Below the pieces are notes generated by a model. The model was not told the origin of the DNA. It did not search any database and saw only the letters and a list, made by a program, of their open reading frames with translations. A DNA stretch of 64,000 nucleotides, taken from the NCBI RefSeq assembly GCF_932526225.1, contig NW_026019265.1:1-64000 (forward strand), given 5' to 3'. Shown here in pieces: positions 1 to 16,861 of the stretch (within the stretch, counting starts at the first letter, position 1; each line of letters opens with the position of its first letter). The stretch is from Nematostella vectensis (Eukaryota; Cnidaria; Anthozoa; Actiniaria; Edwardsiidae). The position numbers and the translations under genes were made by a program.

Positions 1-1260
1 TAATGATGAGTAATGATGAGTAATGATGATTAATGATGAGTAATGATGAGTAATGATGAGTAATGATGACTAATGATGAGTAATGATGAGTAATGATAAT
101 TAATGATGAGTAATGATGATTAATAATGAGTAATGATGATTAATGATGAGTAATGATTATTAATGATGAGTAATGATGATTAATGATGAGTAATGATGAT
201 TAATGATGAGTAATGATGAGTAATGATGATTAATGATGAGTAATGATGATTAATGATGAGTAATGATGAGTAATGATGAGCAATGATGATTAATGATGAG
301 TAATGATGAGTAATGATGATTAATGATGAGTAATGATGAGTAATGACGATTAATGATGAGTAATGATGATCAATGATGAGTAATGATGAGTAATGATGAT
401 TAATGACGAGGAATGTTGGTTAATGACGAGTAATGATGAGTAATGTAAATTATTGATGAGTAATGATGATTAATGATGAGTAATGATGAGTAATGATGAT
501 TAATGATGAGTAATTATGATTAATGATGAGTAATGATGAGTAATGATGATTAATGATGAGTAATGATGATTAATGATGAGTAATGATGATTAATGATGAT
601 TAATGATGAGTAATGATGATTAATGATGAGTAATGATGATTAATGATGATTAATGATGAGTAATGATGATTAATGATGAGTAATGATGAGTAATGATGAG
701 CAATGATGATTAATGATGAGTAATGATGAGTAATGATGATTAATGATGAGTAATGATGATTAATGATGAGTAATGATGAGTAATGATGATTAATGATGAT
801 TAATGATGAGTAATGATGATTAATAATGAGTAATGATGAGAAATGATGAGTAATGATGAGTAATGATGAGTAATGATGAGTAATGATGATTAATGATGAG
901 TAATGATGAGTAATGATGAGTAATGATGACCAATGATGAGTAATGATGAGTAATGATTATTAATGATGAGTAATGATGATTAATGATGAGTAATGATGAG
1001 TAATGATGAGTAATGATGAGTAATGATGAGTAATGATGATTAATGATGAGTAATGATGAGTAATGATGAGTAATGATGACTAATGATGAGTAATGATGAG
1101 TAATGATTATTAATGATGAGTAATGATGATTAATGATGAGTAATGATGATTAATGATGAGTAATGATTATTAATGATGAGTAATGATGATTAATGATGAG
1201 TAATGATGATTAATGATGAGTAATGATGAGTAATGATGATTAATGATGAGTAATGATGAT

Positions 1261-4200
1261 TAATGATGAGTAATGATGAGTAATGATGATTAATGATGAG
1301 TAATAATGAGTAATGATGATTAATGATGAGTAATGATGATTAATGATGAGTAATGATGAGTAATGATGATTAATGGTGAGTAATGATGAGTAATGACGAT
1401 TAATGATGAGTAATGATGATCAATGATGAGTAATGATGAGTAATGATGATTAATGACGAGTAATGATGATTAATGACGAGTAATGATGAGTAATGATAAT
1501 TATTGATGAGTAATGATGATTAATGATGAGTAAGGATGAGTAATGATGAGTAATGATGAGTAATGATGATTAATGATGAGTAATGATGATTAATGATGAT
1601 TAATGATGAGTAATGATGAGTAATGTTGAGTAATGATGAGTAATGATGAGTAATGATGATTAATGATGAGTAATGATGATTAATGATAAGTAATGATGAG
1701 TAATGATGAGTAATGATGAGTAATGATGAGTAATGATGAGTAATGATGATTAATGATGATTAATGATGAGTAATAATGACTAATAATGAGTAATGATGAG
1801 AAATGATGAGTATTGATAAGTAATGATGAGTAATGTTGAGTAATGATGAGTAATGATGATTAATGATGATTAATGATGAGTAATGATGAGTAATGATGAC
1901 TAATGATGAGTAATGATGAGTAATGATTATTAATGATGAGTAATGATGATTAATGATGAGTAATGATGAGTAATGATGAGTAATGATGAGTAATGATGAT
2001 TAATGATGATTAATGATGAGTAATGATGATTAATGATGATTAATGATGAGTAATGATGAGTAATGATGATTAATGATGAGTAATGATGAGTAATGATGAT
2101 TAATGATGAGTAATGATGATTAATGATGAGTAATGATGAGTAATGATGATTAATGATGAGTAATGATGATTAATGATGAGTAATGATGAGTAATGATGAT
2201 TAATGATGAGTAATGATGATTAATGATGAGTAATGATGAGTAATGATGATTAATGATGAGTAATGATGAGTAATGACGATTAATGATGAGTAATGATGAT
2301 CAATGATGAGTAATGATGAGTAATGATGATTAATGACGAGGAATGTTGGTTAATGACGAGTAATGATGAGTAATGATAATTATTGATGAGTAATGATGAT
2401 TAATGATGAGTAATGATGAGTAATGATGATTAATGATGAGTAATGATGAGTAATGATGATTAATGATGAGTAATAATGAGTAATGATGATTAATGATGAG
2501 TAATGATGATTAATGATGAGTAATGATGAGTAATGATGATTAATGGTGAGTAATGATGAGTAATGACGATTAATGATGAGTAATGATGATCAATGATGAG
2601 TAATGATGAGTAATGATGATTAATGACGAGTAATGATGATTAATGACGAGTAATGATGAGTAATGATAATTATTGATGAGTAATGATGATTAATGATGAG
2701 TAAGGATGAGTAATGATGAGTAATGATGAGTAATGATGATTAATGATGAGTAATGATGATTAATGATGATTAATGATGAGTAATGATGAGTAATGTTGAG
2801 TAATGATGAGTAATGATGAGTAATGATGATTAATGATGAGTAATGATGATTAATGATAAGTAATGATGAGTAATGATGAGTAATGATGAGTAATGATGAG
2901 TAATGATGAGTAATGATGATTAATGATGATTAATGATGAGTAATAATGACTAATAATGAGTAATGATGAGAAATGATGAGTATTGATAAGTAATGATGAG
3001 TAATGTTGAGTAATGATGAGTAATGATGATTAATGATGATTAATGATGAGTAATGATGAGTAATGATGACTAATGATGAGTAATGATGAGTAATGATTAT
3101 TAATGATGAGTAATGATGATTAATGATGAGTAATGATGAGTAATGATGAGTAATGATGAGTAATGATGATTAATGATGATTAATGATGAGTAATGATGAT
3201 TAATGATGATTAATGATGAGTAATGATGAGTAATGATGATTAATGATGAGTAATGATGAGTAATGATGATTAATGATGAGTAATGATGATTAATGATGAG
3301 TAATGATGAGTAATGATGATTAATGATGAGTAATGATGATTAATGATGAGTAATGATGAGTAATGATGATTAATGATGAGTAATGATGATTAATGATGAG
3401 TAATGATGAGTAATGATGATTAATGATGAGTAATGATGAGTAATGACGATTAATGATGAGTAATGATGATCAATGATGAGTAATGATGAGTAATGATGAT
3501 TAATGACGAGGAATGTTGGTTAATGACGAGTAATGATGAGTAATGATAATTATTGATGAGTAATGATGATTAATGATGAGTAATGATGAGTAATGATGAT
3601 TAATGATGAGTAATTATGATTAATGATGAGTAATGATGAGTAATGATGATTAATGATGAGTAATAATGATTAATGATGAGTAATGATGATTAATGATGAT
3701 TAATGATGAGTAATGATGATTAATGATGAGTAATGATGATTAATGATGATTAATGATGAGTAATAATGAGTAATGATGATTAATGATGAGTAATGATGAT
3801 TAATGATGAGTAATGATGAGTAATGATGATTAATGGTGAGTAATGATGAGTAATGACGATTAATGATGAGTAATGATGATCAATGATGAGTAATGATGAG
3901 TAATGATGATTAATGACGAGTAATGATGATTAATGACGAGTAATGATGAGTAATGATAATTATTGATGAGTAATGATGATTAATGATGAGTAAGGATGAG
4001 TAATGATGAGTAATGATGAGTAATGATGATTAATGATGAGTAATGATGATTAATGATGATTAATGATGAGTAATGATGAGTAATGTTGAGTAATGATGAG
4101 TAATGATGAGTAATGATGATTAATGATGAGTAATGATGATTAATGATAAGTAATGATGAGTAATGATGAGTAATGATGAGTAATGATGAGTAATGATGAG

Positions 4201-4890
4201 TAATGATGATTAATGATGATTAATGATGAGTAATAATGACTAATAATGAGTAATGATGAGAAATGATGAGTATTGATAAGTAATGATGAGTAATGTTGAG
4301 TAATGATGAGTAATGATGATTAATGATGATTAATGATGAGTAATGATGAGTAATGATGACTAATGATGAGTAATGATGAGTAATGATTATTAATGATGAG
4401 TAATGATGATTAATGATGAGTAATAATGAGTAATGATGAGTAATGATGAGTAATGATGATTAATGATGATTAATGATGAGTAATGATGATTAATGATGAT
4501 TAATGATGAGTAATGATGAGTAATGATGATTAATGATGAGTAATGATGAGTAATGATGATTAATGATGAGTAATGATGATTAATGATGAGTAATGATGAG
4601 TAATGATGATTAATGATGAGTAATGATGATTAATGATGAGTAATGATGAGTAATGATGATTAATGATGAGTAATGATGATTAATGATGAGTAATGATGAG
4701 TAATGATGATTAATGATGAGTAATGATGAGTAATGACGATTAATGATGAGTAATGATGATCAATGATGAGTAATGATGAGTAATGATGATTAATGACGAG
4801 GAATGTTGGTTAATGACGAGTAATGATGAGTAATGATAATTATTGATGAGTAATGATGATTAATGATGAGTAATGATGAGTAATGATGAT
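1261..4890. repeat. Three tandem ~1.17-kb higher-order satellite units
   Basis: Three copies of one long pattern of decamer variants: about 1261-2430, 2431-3600 and 3721-4890, the last preceded by 12 extra units. Matching markers are TAATAATGAG at 1301, 2471 and 3761; TAATGGTGAG at 1371, 2541 and 3831; TATTGATAAG at 1811, 2981 and 4271; and GAATGTTGGT at 2341, 3511 and 4801. Distances between markers inside each unit are the same (for example 1301 to 2341 and 2471 to 3511 are both 1,040). A related unit recurs near 58.3-59.4 kb. Confidence 0.85.
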
Positions 4891-7240
4891 TAATGATGAG
4901 TAATTATGATTAATGATGAGTAATGATGAGTAATGATGATTAATGATGAGTAATGATGATTAATGATGAGTAATGATGATTATTGATGATTAATGATGAG
5001 TAATGATGATTAATGATGAGTAATGATGATTAATGATGATTAATGATGAGTAATGATGATTAATGATGAGTAATGATGAGTAATGATGAGCAATGATGAT
5101 TAATGATGAGTAATGATGAGTAATGATGATTAATGATGAGTAATGATGATTAATGATGAGTAATGATGAGTAATGATGATTAATGATGATAAATGATGAG
5201 TAATGATGATTAATAATGAGTAATGATGAGAAATGATGAGTAATGATGAGTAATGATGAGTAATGATGAGTAATGATGATTAATGATGAGTAATGATGAG
5301 TGATGATGAGTAATGATGACCAATGATGAGTAATGATGAGTAATGATTATTAATGATGACTAATGATGATTAATGATGAGTAATGATGAGTAATGATGAG
5401 TAATGATGATTAATGATGAGTAATGATGAGTAATGATGAGTAATGATGACTAATGATGAGTAATGATGAGTAATGATTATTAATGATGAGTAATGATGAT
5501 TAATGATGAGTAATGATGATTAATGATGAGTAATGATTATTAATGATGAGTAATGATGATTAATGATGAGTAATGATGATTAATGATGAGTAATGATGAG
5601 TAATGATGATTAATGATGAGTAATGATGATTAATGATGAGTAGTGATGAGTAATGATGAGCAATGATGATTAATGATGAGTAATAATGATTAATAATGAG
5701 TAATGATGAGTAATGATGAGTAATGACGATTAATGATGAGTAATAATGATCAATGATGAGTAATGATGAGTAATGATGATTAATGACGAGGAATGTTGGT
5801 TAATGACGAGTAATGATGAGTAATGATAATTATTGATGAGTAATGATGATTAATGATGAGTAATGATGAGTAATGATGATTAATGATGAGTAATTATGAT
5901 TAATGATGAGTAATGATGAGTAATGATGATTAATGATGAGTAATGATGATTAATGATGAGTAATGATGATTAATGATGATTAATGATGAGTAATGATGAT
6001 TAATGATGAGTTATGATGATTAATGATGATTAATGATGAGTAATGATAATTAATGATGAGTAATGATGAGTAATGATGAGCAATGATGATTAATGATGAG
6101 TAATGATGAGTAATGATGATTAATGATGAGTAATGATGATTAATGATGAGTAATGATGAGTAATGATGATTAATGATGATTAATGATGAGTAATAATGAT
6201 TAATAATGAGTAATGATGAGAAATGATGAGTAATGATGAGTAATGATGAGTAATGATGAGTAATGATGATTAATGATGAGTAATGATGAGTAATGATGAG
6301 TAATGATGACCAATGATGAGTAATGATGAGTAATGATTATTAATGATGAGTAATGATGATTAATGATAAGTAATGATGAGTAATGATGAGTAATGATGAG
6401 TAATGATGAGTAATGATGATTAATGATGAGTAATGATGAGTAATGATGAGTAATGATGACTAATGATGAGTAATGATGAGTAATGATTATTAATGATGAG
6501 TAATGATGATTAATGATGAGTAATGATGATTAATGATGAGTAATGATTATTAATGATGAGTAATGATGATTAATGATGAGTAATGATGATTAATGATGAG
6601 TAATGATGAGTAATGATGATTAATGATGAGTAATGATGATTAATGGTGAGTAATGATGAGTAATGACGATTAATGATGAGTAATGATGATCAATGATGAG
6701 TAATGATGAGTAATGATGATTAATGACGAGTAATGATGATTAATGACGAGTAATGATGAGTAATGATAATTATTGATGAGTAATGATGATTAATGATGAG
6801 TAAGGATGAGTAATGATGAGTAATTATGAGTAATGATGATTAATGATGAGTAATGATGATCAATGATGATTAATGATGAGTAATGATGAGTAATGATGAG
6901 TAATGATGAGTAATGATGAGTAATGATGATTAATGATGAGTAATGATGATTAATGATGAGTAATGATGAGTAATGATGAGTAATGATGAGTAATGATGAG
7001 TAATGATGAGTAATGATGATTAATGATGATTAATGATGAGTAATAATGATTAATAATGAGTAATGATGAGAAATGATGAGTATTGATAAGTAATGATGAG
7101 TAATGTTGAGTAATGATGAGTAATGATGATTAATGATGAGTAATGATGAGTAAGGATGAGTAATGATGACTAATGATGAGTAATGATGAGTAATGATTAT
7201 TAATGATGAGTAATGATGATTAATGGTGAGTAATGATGAG

Positions 7241-9222
7241 TAATGATGAGTAATGATGATTAATGATGAGTAATGATGATTAATGATGATTAATGATGAG
7301 TAATGATGAGTAATGATGAGTAATGATGAGTAATGATGATTAATGATGAGTAATGATGATTAATGATGAGTAATGATGATTAATGATGAGTAATGATGAG
7401 TAATGATGATTAATGATGAGTAATGATGATTAATGATGAGTAATGATGAGTAATGATGAGTAATGATGATTAATGATGAGTAATGATGAGTAATGATGAG
7501 TAATGATGATTAATGATGAGTAATGATGACTAATGATGAGTAATGATGATCAATGATGAGTAATGATAAGTAATGATGATTAATGACGAGTAATGATGAT
7601 TAATGACGATCAATGATGAGTAATGATGAGTAATAATGATTAATGACGAGTAATGATGAATAATGACGAGTAATGATGAGTAATGATGATTATGGATGAG
7701 TAATGATGATTAATGATGAGTAATGATGATTAATGATGAGTAATGATGAGTAATGATGACTAATGATGAGTAATTATGATTAATGATGAGTAATGATGAG
7801 TAATGATGATTAATGATGAGTAATGATGATTAATAATGAGTAATAATGATTAACGATGATTAATGATGAGTAATGATGATTGATGATGAGTAATGATGAG
7901 TAATGATGATTAATGATGAGTAATGATGAGTAATGATGATTAAATGATGATTAATGATGAGTAATGATGATTAATGATGAGTAATGATGATTAATGATGA
8001 GTAATGATGATTAATGATGAGTAATGATGATTAATGATGAGTAATGATGATTAATGATGAGTAATGATGATTAATGATGATTAATGATGATTAATGATGA
8101 GTAACGATGATTAATGATGATTAATGATGATTAATGATGATTAATGATGAGTAATGATGAGTAATAATGATTAATGATGATTAATGATGATCAATGATGA
8201 TTAATGATGATTAATGATGATTAATGATGATTAATGATGAGTAATGATGATTAATGATGAGTAATGATGATTAATGATGATTAATGATGAGTAATGATGA
8301 GTAATGATGAGTAATGATGAGTAATGATGATTAATGATGAGTAATGATGATTAATGATGAGTAATGATGATTAATGATGAGTAATGATGAGTAATGATGA
8401 TTAATGATGAGTAATGATGATTAATGATGAGTAATGATGAGTAATTATGAGTAATGATGATTAATGATGAGTAATGATGAGTAATGATGAGTAATGATGA
8501 TTAATGATGAGTAATGATGACTAATGATGAGTAATGATGATCAATGATGAGTAATGATAAGTAATGATGATTAATGACGAGTAATGATGATTAATGACGA
8601 TCAATGATGAGTAATGATGAGTAATAATGATTAATGACGAGTAATGATGAATAATGACGAGTAATGATGAGTAATGATGATTATTGATGAGTAATGATGA
8701 TTAATGATGAGTAATGATGATTAATGATGAGTAATGATGAGTAATGATGACTAATGATGAGTAATTATGATTAATGATGAGTAATGATGAGTAATGATGA
8801 TTAATGATGAGTAATGATGATTAATAATGAGTAATAATGATTAACGATGATTAATGATGAGTAATGATGATTGATGATGAGTAATGATGAGTAATGATGA
8901 TTAATGATGAGTAATGATGAGTAATGATGATTAAATGATGATTAATGATGAGTAATGATGATTAATGATGAGTAATGATGATTAATGATGAGTAATGATG
9001 ATTAATGATGAGTAATGATGATTAATGATGAGTAATGATGATTAATGATGAGTAATGATGATTAATGATGATTAATGATGATTAATGATGAGTAACGATG
9101 ATTAATGATGATTAATGATGATTAATGATGATTAATGATGAGTAATGATGAGTAATGATGATTAATGATGATTAATGATGATCAATGATGATTAATGATG
9201 ATTAATGATGATTAATGATTTA
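7241..9222. repeat. 991-bp direct tandem duplication within the satellite
   Basis: Units 7241-8231 and 8232-9222 match marker for marker at an offset of 991: GATGAC at 7530 and 8521, the 11-bp unit TAAATGATGAT at 7941 and 8932, GTAACGATGA at 8101 and 9092, and TCAATGATGA at 8191 and 9182. The odd length arises because each unit contains one 11-bp decamer variant. Match fails before 7241 and after about 9220. Small differences remain, such as TATGGATGAG near 7691 against TATTGATGAG in the second copy. Confidence 0.88.
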
Positions 9223-9600
9223 TGATGATCAATGGTGATTAATGATGATTAATGATGATTAATGATGATAAATGATGATTAATGATGATTAATAATGATC
9301 AATGATGATTAATGATGATTAATGATGATCAATGATGATTAATGATGATCAATGATGATTAATGATGATTAATGATGATCAATGATGATTAATGATGATT
9401 AATGATGATTAATGATGATTAATTATGATCAATGTTGATTAATGATGATTAATGATGATTAATGATGATTAATGATGATTAATGATGATTAATGATGATT
9501 AATGATGATTAATGATGATTAATGATGATTAATGATGATTAATGATGATTAATGATGATCAATGATGATCAATGATGATTAATGATGATTAATGATGATT
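9165..9600. repeat. GAT-only satellite block 1
   Basis: A run in which almost every decamer is TAATGATGAT or CAATGATGAT, with GAG units essentially absent, unlike the mixed array around it. It carries the marker CAATGGTGAT at 9230 and a 3-bp deletion just before it. The mixed array returns after 9600. The start is taken where GAG units stop and is approximate. Confidence 0.75.
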
Positions 9601-10927
9601 AATAATGAGTAATGATGAGTAATGATGAGTAATGATGAGTAATGATAATTAATGATGATTAATGATGAGTAATGATGAGTAATGATGATTAATGATGAGT
9701 AATGATGAGTAATGATGATTAATGATGATTAATGATGAGTAATGATGAGTAATGATGATTAATGATGATTAATGATGAGTAATGATGAGTAATGATGAGT
9801 AATGATGATGATTAATGATGAGTAATGATGAGTTATGAAGAGTAATGATGATTAATGATGATTAATGATGAGTAATGATGATTAATGATGATTAATGATG
9901 ATTAATGATGATTAATGATGAGTAATAATGATTAATAATGAGTAATGATGAGAAATGATGAGTATTGATAAGTAATGATGAGTAATGTTGAGTAATGATG
10001 AGTAATGATGATTAATGATGAGTAATGATGAGTAAGGATGAGTAATGATGACTAATGATGAGTAATGATGAGTAATGATTATTAATGATAAGTAATGATG
10101 ATTAATGGTGAGTAATGATGAGTAATGATGAGTAATGATGATTAATGATGAGTAATGATGATTAATGATGATTAATGATGAGTAATGATGATTAATGATG
10201 AGTAATGATGAGTAATGATGAGCAATGATGATTAATGATGACTAATGATGAGTAATGATGATCAATGATGAGTAATGATGAGTAATGATGATTAATGACG
10301 AGTAATGATGATTAATGACGATCAATGATGAGTAATGATGAGTAATAATGATTAATGACGAGTAATGATGAGTAATGATGATTATTGATGAGTAATGATG
10401 ATTAATGATGAGTAATGATGATTAATGATGAGTAATGATGAGTAATGATGACTAATGATGAGTAATTATGATTAATGATGAGTAATGATGAGTAATGATG
10501 ATTAATGATGAGTAATGATGATTAATAATGAGTAATGATGATTAACGATGATTAATGATGAGTAATGATGATTGATGATGAGTAATGATGAGTAATGATG
10601 ATTAATGAAGAGTAATGATGAGTAATGATGATTAAATGATGATTAATGATGAGTAATGATGATTAATGATGAGTAATGATGATTAATGATGAGTAATGAT
10701 GATTAATGATGAGTAATGATGATTAATGATGAGTAATGATGATTAATGATGAGTAATGATGATTAATGATGATTAATGATGATTAATGATGATTAATGAT
10801 GAGTAATGATGAGTAATGATGATTAATGATGAGTAATTATGATTAATGATGAGTAACGATGATTAATGATGATTAATGATGATTAATGATGATTAATGAT
10901 GAGTAATGATGAGTAATGATGATTAAT

Positions 10928-11300
10928 GATGATTAATGATGATCAATGATGATTAATGATGATTAATGATGATTCTTGATGATTCATGATGATCAATGGT
11001 GATTAATGATGATTAATGATGATCAATGATGATAAATGATGATTAATGATGATTAATAATGATCAATGATGATTAATGATGATTAATGATGATCAATGAT
11101 GATTAATGATGATCAATGATGATTAATGATGATTAATGATGATCAATGATGATTAATGATGATTAATGATGATTAATGATGATTAATTATGATCAATGTT
11201 GATTAATGATGATTAATGATGATTAATGATGATTAATGATGATTAATGATGATTAATGATGATTAATGATGATTAATGATGATTAATGATGATTAATTAT
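10928..11300. repeat. GAT-only satellite block 2
   Basis: Same GAT-type block as near 9.2 kb, with marker CAATGGTGAT at 10994. Just before the marker it has two private variants, GATTCTTGAT and GATTCATGAT. Mixed GAG/GAT units resume after about 11300. Confidence 0.75.
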
Positions 11301-14300
11301 GATTAATGATGAGTAATGATGAGTAATGATGATTAATGATGAGTAATGATGATTAATAATGAGTAATGATGAGTAATGATGAGTAATGATAATTAATGAT
11401 GATTAATGATGAGTAATGATGAGCAATGATGATTAATGATGAGTAATGATGAGTAATGATGATTAATGATGATTAATGATGAGTAATGATGAGTAATGAT
11501 GATTAATGATGATTAATGATGAGTAATGATGAGTAATGATGAGTAATGATGATGATTAATGATGAGTAATGATGAGTTATGATGAGTAATGATGATTAAT
11601 GATGATTAATGATGAGTAATGATGATTAATGATGATTAATGATGATTAATGATGATTAATGATGATTAATGATGATTAATGATTATTAATGATGATCAAT
11701 GATGATTAATGATGATTAATGATTATTAATAATGAGTAATGATGAGTAATGATGAGTAATGATGATTAATGATGAGTAATGATGAGTAATGATGATTAAT
11801 GATGAGTAATGATTATTAATGATGAGTAATGATGATTAATGATGATTAATGATGAGTAATGATGATTAATGATGAGTAATGATGAGTAATGATGACTAAT
11901 GATGATTAATGATGAGTAATGATGATTAATGATGAGTAATGATGATTAATGATGAGTAATGATGATTAATGATGATTTATGATGAGTAATAATGATTAAT
12001 AATGAGTAATGATGAGAAATGATGAGTATTGATAAGTAATGATGAGTAATGTTGAGTAATGATGAGTAATGATGATTAATGATGATTAATGATGAGTAAT
12101 GATGAGTAATGATGACTAATGATGAGTAATGATGAGTAATGATTATTAATGATGAGTAATGATGATTAATGATGAGTAATGATGAGTAATGATGAGTAAT
12201 GATGAGTAATGATGATTAATGATGATTAATGATGAGTAATGATGATTAATGATGATTAATGATGAGTAATGATGAGTAATGATGATTAATGATGAGTAAT
12301 GATGAGTAATGATGATTAATGATGAGTAATGATGATTAATGATGAGTAATGATGAGTAATGATGATTAATGATGAGTAATGATGATTAATGATGAGTAAT
12401 GATGAGTAATGATGATTAATGATGAGTAATGATGATTAATGATGAGTAATGATGAGTAATGATGATTAATGATGAGTAATAATGAGTAATGACGATTAAT
12501 GATGAGTAATGATGATCAATGATGAGTAATGATGAGTAATGATGATTAATGACGAGGAATGTTGGTTAATGACGAGTAATGATGAGTAATGATAATTATT
12601 GATGAGTAATGATGATTAATGATGAGTAATGATGAGTAATGATGATTAATGATGAGTAATTATGATTAATGATGAGTAATGATGAGTGATGATGATTAAT
12701 GATGAGTAATGATGATTAATGATGATTAATGATGAGTAATGATGATTAATGATGAGTAATGATGATTAATGATGATTAATGATGAGTAATGATGATTAAT
12801 GATGAGTAATGATGAGTAATGATGAGCAATGATGATTAATGATGAGTAATGATGAGTAATGATGATTAATGATGAGTAATGATGATTAATGATGAGTAAT
12901 GATGAGTAATGATGATTAATGATGATTAATGATGAGTAATGATGATTAATAATGAGTAATGATGAGAAATGATGAGTAATGATGAGTAATGATGAGTAAT
13001 GATGAGTAATGATGAGTGATGATGAGTAATGATGACCAATGATGAGTAATGATGAGTAATGATTATTAATGATGAGTAATGATGATTAATGATGAGTAAT
13101 GATGAGTAATAATGAGTAATGATGATTAATGATGAGTAATGATGAGTAATGATGAGTAATGATGACTAATGATGAGTAATGATGAGTAATGATTATTAAT
13201 GATGAGTAATGATGATTAATGATGAGTAATGATGATTAATGATGAGTAATGATTATTAATGATGAGTAATGATGATTAATGATGAGTAATGATGATTAAT
13301 GATGAGTAATGATGAGTAATGATGATTAATGATGAGTAATGATGATTAATGATGAGTAATGATGATTAATGATGATTAATGATGAGTAATGATGATTAAT
13401 AATGAGTAATGATGAGAAATGATGAGTAATGATGAGTAATGATGAGTAATGATGAGTAATGATGATTAATGATGAGTAATGATGAGTAATGATGAGTAAT
13501 GATGACCAATGATGAGTAATGATGAGTAATGATTATTAATGATGAGTAATGATGATTAATGATGAGTAATGATGAGTAATGATGAGTAATGATGATTAAT
13601 GATGAGTAATTATGATTAATGATGAGTAATGATGAGTAATGATGATTAATGATGAGTAATGATGATTAATTATGAGTAATGATGATTAATGATGATTAAT
13701 GATGAGTAATGATGATTAATGATGAGTAATGATGATTAATGATGATTTATGATGAGTAATGATGATTAATGATGAGTAATGATGAGTAATGATGAGCAAT
13801 GATGATTAATGATGAGTAATGATGAGTAATGATGATTAATGATGAGTAATGATGATTAATGATGAGTAATGATGAGTAATGATGATTAATGATGATTAAT
13901 GATGAGTAATGATGATTAATAATGAGTAATGATGAGAAATGATGAGTAATGATGAGTAATGATGAGTAATGATGAGTAATGATGATTAATGATGAGTAAT
14001 GATGAGTAATGATGAGTAATGATGACCAATGATGAGTAATGATGAGTAATGATTATTAATGATGAGTAATGATGATTAATGATGAGTAATGATGAGTAAT
14101 GATGAGTAATGATTAGTAATGATGATTAATGATGATTAATGATGATTAATGATGATTAATGATGATTAATGATGATTAATGATGAGTAATGATGAGTAAT
14201 GATGAGTAATGATGAGTAATGATGATTAATGATGAGTAATGATGATTAATGATGAGTAATGATGATTAATGATGATTAATGATGAGTAATGATGATTAAT

Positions 14301-16861
14301 GATGAGTAATGATGATTAATGTTGATTAATGATGATTAATGATGATTAAAGATGAGTAATGATGATTAATGATGAGTAATGATGATTAATGATGATTAAT
14401 GATGAGTAATGATGATTAATGATGAGTAATGATGAGTAATGATGAGCAATGATGATTAATGATGAGTAATGATGAGTAATGATGATTAATGATGAGTAAT
14501 GATGATTAATGATGAGTAATGATGAGTAATGATGATTAATGATGATTAATGATGAGTAATGATGATTAATAATGATTAATGATGAGTAATGATGATTAAT
14601 AATGAGTAATGATGAGAAATGATGAGTAATGATGAGTAATGATGAGTAATGATGAGTAATGATGATTAATGATGAGTAATGATGAGTAATGATGAGTAAT
14701 GATGACCAATGATGAGTAATGATGAGTAATGATTATTAATGATGAGTAATGATGATTAATGATGAGTAATGATGAGTAATGATGAGTAATGATGAGTAAT
14801 GATGAGTAATGATGATTAATGATGAGTAATGATGAGTAATGATGAGTAATGATGACTAATGATGAGTAATGATGAGTAATGATTATTAATGATGAGTAAT
14901 GATGATTAATGATGAGTAATGATGATTAATGATGAGTAATGATTATTAATGATGAGTAATGATGATTAATGATGAGTAATGATGATTAATGATGAGTAAT
15001 GATGGGTAATGATGATTAATGATGAGTAATGATGAGTAATGATGATTAATGATGAGTAATGATGAGTAATGATGATTAATGATGAGTAATGATGATTAAT
15101 GATGAGTAATGATGAGTAATGATGATTAATGGTGAGTAATGATGAGTAATGACGATTAATGATGAGTAATGATGATCAATGATGAGTAATGATGAGTAAT
15201 GATGATTAATGACGAGTAATGATGATTAATGACGAGTAATGATGAGTAATGATAATTATTGATGAGTAATGATGATTAATGATGAGTAAGGATGAGTAAT
15301 GATGAGTAATGATGAGTAATGTTGATTTATGATGAGTAATGATGATTAATGATGATTAATGATGAGTAATGATGAGTAATGATGAGTAATGATGAGTAAT
15401 GATGATTAATGATGAGTAATGATGATTAATGATGAGTAATGATGAGTAATGATGAGTAATGATGAGTAATGATGATTAATGATGAGTAATGATGATTAAT
15501 GATGATTAATGATGAGTAATAATGATTAATAATGAGTAATGATGAGAAATGATTAGTATTGATAAGTAATGATGAGTAATGTTGAGTAATGATGAGTAAT
15601 GATGATTAATGATGAGTAATGATGAGTAAGGATGAGTAATGATGACTAATGATGAGTAATGATGAGTAATGATTATTAATGATGAGTAATGATGATTAAT
15701 GGTGAGTAATGATGAGTAATGATGAGTAATGATGATTAATGATGAGTAATGATGATTAATGATGATTAATGATGAGTAATGATGAGTAATGATGAGTAAT
15801 GATGAGTAATGATGATTAATGATGAGTAATGATGATTAATGATGAGTAATGATGATTAATGATGAGTAATGATGAGTAATGATGATTAATGATGAGTAAT
15901 GATGATTAATGATGAGTAATGATGAGTAATGATGAGTAATGATGATTAATGATGAGTAATGATGAGTAATGATGAGTAATGATGATTAATGATGAGTAAT
16001 GATGAATAATGATGAGTAATGATGATCAATGATGAGTAATGATGAGTAATGATGATTAATGACGAGTAATGATGATTAATGACGATCAATGATGAGTAAT
16101 GATGAGTAATAATGATTAATGACGAGTAATGATGATTAATGACGAGTAATGATGAGTAATGATGATTATTGATGAGTAATGATGATAAATGATGAGTAAT
16201 GATGATTAATGATGAGTAATGATGAGTAATGATGACTAATGATGAGTAATTATGATTAATGATGAGTAATGATGAGTAATGATGATTAATGATGAGTAAT
16301 GATGATTAATAATGAGTAATGATGATTAACGATGATTAATGATGAGTAATGATGATTGATGATGAGTAATGATGAGTAATGATGATTAATGATGAGTAAT
16401 GATGAGTAATGATGATTAAATGATGATTAATGATGAGTAATGATGATTAATGATGAGTAATGATGATTAATGATGAGTAATGATGATTAATGATGAGTAA
16501 TGATGATTAATGATGAGTAATGATGATTAATGATGAGTAATGATGATTAATGATGAGTAATGATGATTGATGATGAGTAATGATGAGTAATGATGATTAA
16601 TGATGAGTAATGATGAGTAATGATGATTAATGATGAGTAATGATGATTAATGATGAGTAATGATGAGTAATGATGATTAATGATGAGTAATAATGAGTAA
16701 TGATGATTAATGATGATTAATGATGATTAATGATGAGTAATGATGAGTAATGATGATTAATGATGAGTAATGATGATTAATGATGAGTAACGATGATTAA
16801 TGATGATTAATGATGATTAATGATGATTAATGATGAGTAATGATGAGTAATGATGATTAAT

